A stretch of DNA of 64,000 nucleotides from assembly GCF_022539505.1 (NCBI RefSeq), contig NC_061510.1, positions 36,295,047 to 36,359,046 on the forward strand, in the 5' to 3' direction. Origin of the DNA: Lolium rigidum. Its lineage: Eukaryota; Streptophyta; Magnoliopsida; Poales; Poaceae. The notes beneath the pieces were generated by a model that searched no databases, was not told the DNA's origin, and worked only from the letters and a program-made list of their open reading frames with translations. Within the stretch, counting starts at the first letter, position 1; each line of letters opens with the position of its first letter. Both the position numbers and the translations under genes were made by a program. This document shows, piece after piece, positions 32,384 through 42,391 of this stretch.

Positions 32384-34475
32384 GATTAGCTTTCTGACGA
32401 TTCGGTTTCCTGGTTTGTCAAAATCGGCAGCTTGTCTGGACGCATGATTGTGCATGTCAGGAGGAGGACGAGAACGAGCACGAAGATGGTGAGTCGGCTC
32501 GGACGGAGAGGACATCGCATCAGAGGTAGAGGGCATGTCAGGAGAAGCAGCATCATCCTCACGGGGACGACGAGAGTAGTGAAAAGGGTAGGGAGGGACG
32601 ACCGTAGGCGAGGAAGGTGACATGGGAGGGGAAGATGTGGAGGGTGGGGACGGTGGTGAGGGAGGAGAGGGGGGTCTGGCGGGTGAAGGAGGAGAAGGTG
32701 GTGAGAGACTCGGCAGAGTAGGGACCGGAGGCACAGGAGTAGGCGAGTCGGGAAACATGAGAAAAGAGATATCATCCACCGAGAAGGAAGAGGAGGAGGG
32801 ACGCGGGTAGAAGGGACGGGATTCATCAAAAGTGACATCCCGAGAGATGCGCATCCGACGACCAATAGGATCCCAACACTTATATCCTTTGTGCTCAGGG
32901 CTATAGCCAAGGAAGACACACTCAACCGATTGAGCACTTAGTTTGGTGCGTTCACGAGGAGCAAGAAGAACATAGCAAATGCAACCAAAAAGACGAAGGG
33001 TCGAGTAATCAGGAGTGCGACCAGTGAGACGCTCAAGAGGAATACCACCCGCAAGGCCGTGGAGGGCTGAAGGTTGATAAGATAGGTGGAAATAGACACG
33101 GCCTCAGCCCGGAAGTGAGGAGGAAGAGAGGCGCGATCATCATCGCACGTGCCGTCTCAAGCAGGTGGCGGTGCTTGCGCTCAGCCACGCCATTTTGGGC
33201 ATGGGCGCCAGGGCAGGAAAACTGGGCAAGAGTACCCTGCTCAGCAAGAAAACCACGCAACAGCTGGAAGATATACTCACCGGCAGAATCAGCCCGAAAG
33301 ACACGAATAGGTGTGGAAAACTGAGTATGGACCATGGCAGCAAAACGCTTATATATCGAGAGAACCTCGCTGCGAGAAGTCATAAAATAAATCCAAGTGT
33401 GGCGAGAGAAGTCATCGATAAAAAGAACATAGTAGCGGTGGCCCCCCTTGGAAGCAAAAGGAGCCGGACCCCATACATCAGAATGGACCAAATCAAACGG
33501 ACGATGAGATACAGACGCACTAGTATGATAAGGTAACTGATTCTGTTTACCAAGCCTACAACCCTGACAACCCTGAAGAGAGACATCTCCTGAGACAGGC
33601 CCCAGAAGACCTCGACGAAGTAAAGATGACAAGCGAGAACCACATAGATGGCCAAGGCGGTGGTGCCACTGCTGAAAGGAGGCGGTGGTGGAAGCAGCAA
33701 GCACGCATGGAGCGGTCGATGAAGTGTGGGAAGAAGGAACATGAAGCCAGTCAAGCTCCCAGAGTCCCTGGGAGTCACGGCACCGAGGGCCAGCCCCAAC
33801 CAGGGCCCGAGTGTGAGTGTCCTGAACAGAACAAGAATCAACATCAAGAATGACCCGACAACCAGAATCAGTGAGTTGAGCAGCGGAAAACAAATTCATG
33901 GTAAGACGGGGAACATGAGAGACATTAGGAACGGAAAAGGAGGAAGTAGAAAGAGTGCCACGACTAGCAACAGGGAGAGAAGTACCATCGGCAGTAAGAA
34001 CACTAACAGGAAGAGGAAGAGGTCGAAGAGAAGAAAGAGAGGAAGAATCAGGAGACATGTGAAAAGAAGCTCCAGAATCCAGAACCCACGAAGATGTACC
34101 GACTGTGGAGAGGAAACAGCCGCGGAGGCAGCGAGTACCCGTCGGAGCGAGCCGGAGGAGGCAAGGAGACGCCGAAGTCTCACTATATCCTGCTCGGTGA
34201 AGCCGGGGGTGACGAGCGCCGAGGGTGGAGCACGAGGAGGCACACCCCGCTGCTCCGGTAGCGGTCGGACTCAAGGTGACCGGGCCTCCGACGGTGAGTG
34301 CGGAACCGAGGAGGGCGAGAGCGACCTCCACCGCGAGAAGAGCGGGCTCCTCCGAAACAGCGAGCACCGGTGTAGGAAGAAGCGGCGGGACAGGAGCGAG
34401 GTGGACCTCGAGCGAGCAAGAACGAGAAGGTGTCCCAAGCGAGGCCAGCACCACGCGGACGAGTCTCCTCAGCAC
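32384..34475 (-). pseudogene. Copia pol fragment: protease and integrase
   Basis: The main frame (34475-33033) contains the protease active site [13 protein letters not shown] (about 34,079), the GAG-pre-integrase zinc-binding motif (QWHHRLGHL with CQGCRLGKQ) and the integrase core ([34 protein letters not shown]). After a frameshift the frame continues through SRDVTFDESRPFYP into a Pro/Ser-rich linker (32,854-32,384) and stops. Reverse transcriptase and RNase H are missing, so the protein could not support transposition. Confidence 0.88.
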
Positions 34476-35237
34476 GAAGCTCGGTCAGCACCTCCGAGAT
34501 AGGAACACGGCCTCGAGCAAACAAGCCGAGCACGACGAGGCTCAAACTCCGGGCGAAGTCGAGACAGGAACTCATGGATCCTGCGGAAGTCCATATCCGA
34601 ACGTACTTGTCCGGCAACACCGGCAAGTACCACATACGATCTTGCGAAGTGAGTCAGGCGGCGCCGGATCGCCGCACTGCGGGTGTAAAACTCATCAACG
34701 GTGGAGTCACCCTCGCTGAAGATCATGCTCCCGACGCAACACGGATAAGTACGAGAGAATCCCCGGAAGGTCGATAGCGCGACGAAGGTGAGACCACATC
34801 TCGGCAACGGTGGCGAGGCCCATAAACTCGAAGCAAGCCGTGGCTGAACACTGCGAGAAAGAACGAGCGGCAGCCCCGGCATCCTCATCACACCACCGAG
34901 TAAAGGTAGCTAAGCTGTCACGGTAAGAGCCAAGAGCCTCCGAATAAGCAAGTACCCGCTCCTCATATGCCTCATCGGCAGTAGCCTCGGCGGACTTGGC
35001 CGCATCCCGATCAGCCCGAGTAGCATCCTCAGCAAGAGCCTGTGGAACGGACGGCGGAGTAGGAGGCACTGGAGCAGTGGGGGGCGGCGGACAGGTGACC
35101 TCGCCAGTAAGAACACCCCACAGCCGAAGACCGCGCATGTGAATGCGCATAAAGGCAGCAAATTCTCCATAGTTGGTACCATCAAAGATCACTGGACACC
35201 GAGGAATACTGACATAACCGGACGAAGACGACACCAT
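34476..35237 (-). pseudogene. Copia gag, frameshifted
   Basis: Starts MVSSSSGYVSIPRCPVIFDG at 35237, right after an A-rich tract (T-run 35,237-35,250 on the plus strand). It has gag-like content (WSHLRRAIDLPG) and shifts frame near 34,710-34,890; the continuation (DEFYTRSAAIRRRL, then RIHEFLSRLRPEFE) is in another frame, and the zinc-knuckle region near 34,250 in a third. Confidence 0.8.
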
Positions 35238-35657
35238 TTTTTTTTTTTTTACTCAGATCTGGATCGGGCCAGATCCAACTTTTCCTGGAAGCACACGGGA
35301 GAGCCGCTCGTGGCCAGCAGCTGGCCGAACAGAGGAGGGCCTAGCCGGATGGCCTCCCGTGGCAGAGGCAGACAGCGCCGGATATGGCCGCCGCAGCCAG
35401 CAGCCAGCAGCGGGGCGCAGCCGGAGATGGCCGGCACGGCCAGCAGAGGGGCGGCGCCGACGGCCGGGAATGACACCGGAGATGGCCGGAATTGGGCCGG
35501 AGACAGCGGATCTGCTCGATTTTGAGCTCAGAATTCGACGAAAAAGGGGAAGAAAGAAGAAAGTGGAGCAGCGGCGGCCGGAAAGATCATCGGCGGCGGC
35601 GTGGATCGAGCACGGAGTTGCAGCGTGCAAAGAGCTAAACCTAGAGCTCTGATACCA

Positions 35658-35783
35658 TGTTGTGAATGAGCAACTAGTATTGACAGAGGGCCATAGGCCA
35701 GTACATGTACATGTGTGACAATGTGCAGGTAAGCCCCTCATACACTGGGGAATAACAGAGAAGGAACTATACAACTCTAACAA
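35658..35783 (-). repeat. Short 5' LTR of Copia element
   Basis: In the minus sense it starts TGTTAGAGTTGTATAGTTCC and ends CATTCACAACA, immediately followed by the TGGTATCAGAGC primer site. At 126 bp it is short for a Copia LTR. The 5 bp outside it are ATGGT (35784-35788); the partner duplication is lost with the 3' end. Confidence 0.85.
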
Positions 35784-36645
35784 TGGTATCCAGAGAATTC
35801 TGTTGATACCTACCTGGAAAAATGTATGCTGATTTGTAGCTACACACTGGATTAGCACGCGAAGCTGCCTGACAGGGGAAAATTGGGATTCTACAGGCAA
35901 GATTGCAATTCGATCCTGGCATGGAGGTAAAACATCATTGCTACACATTTGCAGGAAAACGGTACAGACAAACTCTGGAAATTGTACAATTTCCACATGA
36001 TAACACAGTGGATGGCTCGAAGCAGCCAAGGAGAATGCAGGTTGCGTTATTCAACGCTTCAGGCAACAATAGAAACAAGACGACAATGGAATACTGGCAA
36101 GCAAAAATTATCCAGCAATATCCTTAACAGCTTAATTAAACTCATCATGACGGCAATACCCAATGCTTCTATGCAAAACAGAGTTGCCAAACTGCTAGGC
36201 GCAACATGCTACAGCATGAACCATCTCGGTTCAATACTGTTACAATACCAATAACGACAACAACAGCACAAGTACGATGACCAATGAATGAATATTGGCA
36301 GAACAAAAAGAATATTGGCAGAACAAGAATACGACATCGATAACAATTTTCTTTAACGGCTTTATTAAACGAATCAAAGCAGCACGACAGAATGCTTCTC
36401 TTTAAAAAAAACAGTTGCTATACTGCTCGCTGCAACATTCTATAAACTGAACCATCTTAGACGAACACTGCTACATTTCTTCTTTCATATTTGAAACCGA
36501 GACTTGACATTGCGCACGACATGAGCTCAACCTTCCCTACAAGGCCTACAAAACTGTAGCAAGCGTTTCGGCTTATGAACAAATCAGTCACTGAGCCGCT
36601 TGGGACTTCCCGGTACAGTTGCGAGCCCTCAGACGGCCACTGTTG
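35784..36645. other. MTB 3' flank with an old internal duplication
   Basis: No separate gene is seen; part is probably MTB 3' UTR. Two blocks, about 36,115-36,245 and 36,345-36,475, align at an offset of about 231 bp over most of their length (shared AATGCTTCT, AAC(T/C)G, CTGAACCATCT or ATGAACCATCT, ACTGTTACA or ACTGCTACA), at roughly two-thirds identity. Confidence 0.5.
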
Positions 36646-39600
36646 TCAGTTCTTTGGTGGGGGTGACTTCGGCCTGAGGCCTTCGATCTCTGGAGTCGTC
36701 ACGATTAGGTGTGGAGCCCCAGGAGGAGGGTTGCGACCGCCACCTCCCAGCCATACTTTCCCATCGTTGTCCGCAAAGCTCCTATTATATGCCTGTAATA
36801 AGAGAGAATTAATCTATGGAGCTCATGGGAATACATGATTGTGCAGTTGATGCATGTTCAAAAGTTTTCTACCTCTTTGTTGAAGTTGGAGTAAGATAAA
36901 TCTTTCCCAAGAGTAAGCCAACCAGGCCGAATATTATGATCCTCACCAAAGAGTTCAAGACGCCTCTTTCCAAGAGCAAAATGCTCAATGATCCTATACA
37001 TGTCGTCAGGTTTTTTTGTCGAACCTGTAAAAAAAGACATGTACTTCTAGGCATCACGAGTGAATAATATACTTAAAAGAATGCAGTCAACAAGACTATG
37101 CTTCGAAACACTGTACACAATAAGAAATTCTGAAATGCTTTCTAAGTTGTGAAGACAGATGACAACTAGATAGCTGTAGCTCTGTACAATAGACATAGAA
37201 GATGATAAGTAAATCTTCCCATGTAATTTCACCAAAAGTAAGTTTTCATTTATCATGCTAAAATGAAATTGATGGAGAAAAAGGTAAATTTGCAAAGGGT
37301 CACCACAGAAGGTAAAATAACTTAATTACTTAGCCAAAATATGGGATCCGTGTTTCACAAGAGTTAAATAATATACTCATCTTCTACATTCCATTATGCC
37401 ACGAAGTCACATACGTCAACACTACAATAAATAAAGTCTATAAAATCTCCTTTCACATGCGTACAATCGTACATATTAAAATACCATAAAAACTTTTTAC
37501 ATGAATAAATATTTTCCAATGTTGCACACATTGATGGTTGTCAACTTGTCATGATATTATTACACGGAAAATGTACTCATAGTGGCATACTTGCTACAGC
37601 TGCTTCGGAATAATCAACACCATATGGTTTAGGCGTTTAGTTTGATTTCAGTTAGCGTCACAAGAATTTTATTGAAGTTCAAACTTCATATGGACAGGTC
37701 AATAAGAAAATAGCAGTTACAAGATATAAAATTTGCTTCATACTAGTTGTCAGTAAACAAATCCATCCACATACAACAGCAACAAGACCATCAAAGCATT
37801 TTTCGCCAGTTAAGTGGGTAGGCTAGATATGAAACCCAACGGAAACTAATATCCATAGGAATGTCTGGTTTTTACGTTGGCTCTCCAAGCCTAACACAAC
37901 CCTCCTCCTTTACCCGGGATTGGGACCGGCTATTCCTAAAAGGCATAGTTGTAAGTAGACATCAATCCACATGCCAGACAAAATATGCTTTTATGAACTA
38001 AGTCTTGTTTCAAACCATACTCTACTTTTTATAGGCCAAACCAGAATATTCATACCGTAATAACAAAGAAACAGAGAATTTTGTTTAATAAGGAACAAGA
38101 CGTGAAAGGAGAAGACAACATTGACATATAGTTGATGACATCTCAAACTGTCAAGTGTCAACGACGGTGGCATCGACTAAAGCAAAGCACTGTGTCTCAA
38201 AGCAATTTAGCAGAAAAAGATTATAAATGAAGAACAACAATAAGCATTATCCGTGCCGCTAAGAGATAAATACCATCAGTGGGCTCTTCGGCTATTATTA
38301 TATCAGTGTCAATATTCGCATGGATGACATGGCCATCGGTGCTACGGCGTACCGTTCCTTTTATACCCATCAAGCAATGCTCCTGCACAAGGAAAGATGA
38401 ATACTTCACAAGAAACCCAGAAAAATTGGGGGAATGGCAAGGTAAAAAATAAACTAACGCTACAAAACATAACACTTAAAAGTAGCATTACCTTTGAATG
38501 CTGCAACAATGTACGAGAATCATGCCGCAGACCTGATGATGCATTTTTCTTGTTGGTTTTAACCCAGCAAACATCCTCACACCTACGAAATCCCCACTGC
38601 ACAAAAGAAACGTTTCAGCCAGCTTCATCTATTCCACCATTATATTTCATAAATCAGACCAATCTAAATTAAATAAAACGCTGCATTTTTTTCAGGAACA
38701 AATAGATACATATATATATACTTTACACAGATTGGAGTTAAATGTTATGGCAACAAAATAAACATGAATAAATATATCACAGCTATAACATTTTGGAGAG
38801 GACCACATGAGCGTGGAACCTGGAGGCTTTCTGTAAACTGACATCATGTCACTGTCCGAACATCAAAGAAGAAAGAATAAGGGTAACTGCATGTAGATTA
38901 CTGAAAGAGAAAGCTGGTTCACCTTCTTCAAACACTGGCGGCCCTGTTCAAGGCCTACACCATCACCAACCCAAAGGAAGAGAAAAGAGGGAGTATCAGC
39001 TATAGCCTGTTGATTCAAACAATTCACCGAAGCATATTAATAATTCTGTAGCATAAAATGTACACTTAAAAAGGATAAAACAAACAGCTAACGGCAACAA
39101 CCTCAATCTTCAAATTCATAATGTCCTCAACATTCCAGTGTTCGATGTGATCTGTTATTCCTGGTGCACGATGAACATACTCTTCCCACGGTGGATCCAC
39201 AAGAATAACATCAAACTTTGTACCAAAAAAATCTGGAGAAAGAACATGTTCACGGAGATCACACTTATAATACATGGGCGGTGAAGCAGCATTAGCAACA
39301 ATTTCATCCTTTCTCTGTATGAGTTCTCTCAATTTTGGATAGTCCTCTGCTACACTTGTAAGATCAAGTTCTCTAATGAAGTTTTGAGGTCGCATGCCAG
39401 TGTCCACAAAGTTCTGTGAGTAATCATTTTGCTCACCCCTTGAAGGAGCTTTTCTGTTTGGCCCACTATTCCTATGTGGCACCCAACCTCCAGATACTCT
39501 ATCATGTGGCATTTCCCGACTTTGTGTGTTCATTTGATTGAAACCCAATCCCAACACATTCGTTGGAGCACCCATTTGATTTAAGTGAACATTATGACCA

Positions 39601-40856
39601 GGTCCACCTCCCATACTTGGTGTGAACCTATGATCAGGAGGAGGGATGGGAAGATTAGGTGGAACAGAGAGCATGCTCAAATCAACACCTCCTGCTCCAG
39701 GCCACACCATAGGTCCTGGAAATGGCGGCATGAAAACACCTTGTATGAGAGGACCTGGAGAATGGGGAATATTGGGCCCCATATGTTGCATTTGTCCTGG
39801 TGGCAGAGTGTGCGCACCAAATGTAGGCGGCGGCATGAGTGGCACTGGAACTCCGATTCTCTGAGAATCCCTTCCATTTGGCCTCCCCCTTCCTCCTCTA
39901 GAGGATCTATCACCTTTAGGCCCTTGCTGTGGAAGTGAAGAAATCGTTGTGGTGCTACCACTTTGATCTGCTTCAGGATGATTGGTACCTTTATCATCAG
40001 TTGCTCCTGGTATTAACTCCCGATGAGCTCCCACGTCAGATTTTCTTGCAGAAACAGAGCCCTCTTGACCAAAATCAAAATTACTATTTGGCCTGATCTC
40101 TATTGAATCAGATCTGTCATACCTTCCATAGGATGAAAAACCTCTACCACTTTCCGATCTACCCCTGGAATCCTGCCGGTACATAGCTCGACCATGGGAA
40201 CTCGTACCATCTAACCTTTCCTGGGGGCTCCTCCATTCCGAAACATTTGCCTCCGTAGGATCTCGCCACTGACGGTTCCGCGGGTACTGCTCAGATCCTT
40301 CAGCATCTCGGGTTTTCACATTCCAGCTGCTGTCCCTCCCTCTGTCTGATGTATCTCGATGGGCATCCACTTTTGTTTTATCTTTTGTGCCAGTGCTCCT
40401 TTCATTATCTGGTATTTGCGACGGTTGAGCCTCTCTATTGCTTCTATCACCTGATGAATCCCATCCATCATTACCAAATTTGGGTGGTGTCTCTTTGTTT
40501 TCCACACCAACCATCCTCAAGTCATGCTGTCCAGCTTCACCATCCTTTACCAAATGTAATCCAGTTTGATGACTCTGATCCACTGAAATCCTATCTTCGC
40601 CGATGTTTTCTTCCACAGCAGATCCTCTCCTCTCATTGACATTCTCCGTGCTACCTGACCTCCTGCTCCTTGTATCAGCCCTATCTGCAGAAGTTTCACT
40701 TCTTGAAGAGTCCCAATCATTCTTGTCCTCTCTCCCCCTCCTATCAAACTCCCTGTCCTTGGAACCATCAGGACTTATCCTCGGGATTTTTGGCGATCGT
40801 AAGTCTCCTGTCACATGATAGGCGTCTTCTTCAGCATTACCCTTAGACCCATCCAT
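36646..40856 (-). CDS. MTB: METTL14-like m6A methyltransferase subunit (MTB)
   Basis: Six coding exons join in frame: 40856-39102, 39006-38923, 38596-38492, 38382-38274, 37024-36873 and 36792-36646, all with GT-AG borders, giving 783 residues. Residues 1-480 are hydrophilic (Arg/Asp/Ser-rich, then Pro/Gly/Met-rich, such as [14 protein letters not shown]). The MT-A70 domain follows: [70 protein letters not shown], and ends [18 protein letters not shown]. Plant MTB is the METTL14 homologue that partners MTA to write N6-methyladenosine on nuclear mRNA. Arabidopsis MTB is about 960 residues; here the N-terminal charged region is short and the protein stops soon after PKSPPPKN, so this may be a shortened paralogue. 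An in-frame stop precedes the ATG in the same exon (begins 40938). The 5' UTR exon is at about 41,796-41,940. Confidence 0.88.
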
Positions 40857-41795
40857 CAGGCAACTGCAACCTTTGTTGCCTCTCTTCCTAATAATACAAA
40901 TTGAATCTAGACACTTTGGTTTGAAACTTCAGATTGCACTGCACCAAGAAATAGCCAAACATGCCATATTTAGCGTACATGATAGCCTTAGGGAACATAC
41001 ATGATATCAGACAAGGGAGCATAGGATCAAGAAAATAAACGATACAAGGTATTGCAAATATATACATATATTTGTTTTGCCGGGCATTCAGCAGTAGTAC
41101 ATAGAATAAGCTTTGAAAACGCACTTTGAAAGTCCAACAACAAAGGTGTGATCCTTAAATTACGCTAACAAGTTCAGCAAGACTGAACATAACTAGTAGA
41201 TGAATTAGAATTGCAGTACTGGAGTAAAACGTTTGTTAAAATCAGAGCCTTGTACAGTTATCAACTGGGTAGCACCAAAATTGGTAAGAAACAATTGCAT
41301 GACATACCACCAAAAACAAAAGTTAAAGCCATGAGTCAATGGAGGAAAGAGCTTTTATTTAGTTATACTCCAAATCGTGTTAATTAACAAGTGTGGTCAT
41401 CGAAAATTGCTTATTAGCTTACTATAGTGTTCTTCAATAACTCAACCCGACAAATTTCCTGGAACAGAAACACGGAGCGGAGAGCAGACAGGGACGGATC
41501 TAAATGTCTGTGCCTGCCAGGCACGCCCCCCAAATTCGTGAAGTAACAATTCACCGGATGTCTAAAGAGCTCGCGCCCCCAAAATCAATGTCCAAGACTG
41601 GACTGGACGGGGGCAGCGGTGACGCTAAGCTACGGCACGGCGGCAGCTCTAGGGCACGACGAGGGCGGACTACAGGGGAGATTTCGTGGTCGCATTGGGT
41701 CGGATTGGAGCTTACAGCTTGGGCGGGCGACGGAGCACGCGCGCAGCCCGGGAGAGGAGGGGATTGGGATGAGGAGGAGGGAGAGGGGCTTACCG

Positions 41796-42195
41796 GAGCG
41801 GGAGGGCAGGGTCCAGCCGCGGCACAACAGCGAGCCGTCGAACGCGGCGCGGCGGCGGGGCGGGGTGGTCTGTAGCCGCCGCCGACGGTGGGAGTGGCAG
41901 CGAGGGTTTGGATGCGTGTCGGAGATGGCCTGCCTAAAACCAACTACAGAAGAGGCGTCCTCGGACCCGCTGTTCAATCTGGGCCGTCGATTACGCAATC
42001 TGACGGCTGGCGATGAGCGCTCCTTTGCCGGCTCCGGTTTCCTAATGAGATTTACCTCTGTGGTTTTCCAACGCCCGACGACTCAAAACCTCCGCCGCCG
42101 CCAAATCCCGCCGTTCTCTTTGGGCCTAAGCGCCGCCGCCAGCCTCTACGCTACGACCTCCGAATCCGCCGGACGGGAGGAGCAAGCATTTCCTG
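41796..42195. promoter_or_regulatory. Divergent promoter and 5' UTR exons of MTB and IMP2
   Basis: On the minus strand a GC-rich 5' UTR exon ends at a GTAAGC donor (exon to 41,796), spliced to 40,938 after the acceptor TTGGTGCAG. On the plus strand the IMP2 leader exon ends at TTTCCTG/GTAAGC (42,195/42,196). The two starts appear to be separated by well under 100 bp (around 41,940-41,990), with no TATA box, typical of a CpG-rich bidirectional promoter of housekeeping genes. Exact starts are inferred. Confidence 0.5.
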
Positions 42196-42391
42196 GTAAG
42201 CCTCGATGGACTGTATCAGTTTCCCCTAATCTGAGCCGTGAGAAACCTAGGTTTGGTTCCATTTAGACTAGTTCTTGCCTGCAGGGTCCACTGGATTAGC
42301 TGCAAATCTTTGCCGTACTGATGCATTATATATCTCTGCACTTTTTTTTTCTGCATTTCTTCAGTGTTTGCACATCAGAAAAAAATCGGAT

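Larger units (their letters stand above)
32384..35783 (-). mobile_element. Ty1/Copia element with short LTR, 3'-truncated
   Basis: Minus-strand element: a 126-bp 5' LTR (35658-35783), a primer-binding site TGGTATCAGAGC directly adjoining (35646-35657, initiator-tRNA-Met type), a leader of about 400 nt, gag, protease and integrase. It ends within the variable region after integrase near 32,384; reverse transcriptase, RNase H and the 3' LTR are absent. Several frameshifts are present. The 5' LTR resembles the LTR of the Copia remnant at 51,713-51,855 in its ends and in the GAGGGCCA(T/A)AGGCCA block. Confidence 0.88.

Noticed and set aside
33726..34719. Plus-strand ORFs of 258 and 164 residues over the Copia element
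   Set aside because: The minus strand there encodes recognisable protease and integrase motifs, so the plus frames are shadows.
41619..42266. Long plus-strand ORF as an N-terminal extension of IMP2
   Set aside because: It crosses the leader exon donor at 42,196 and is not in a frame that leads into MGTGIQIW after splicing at 42,365; the family starts at that Met.
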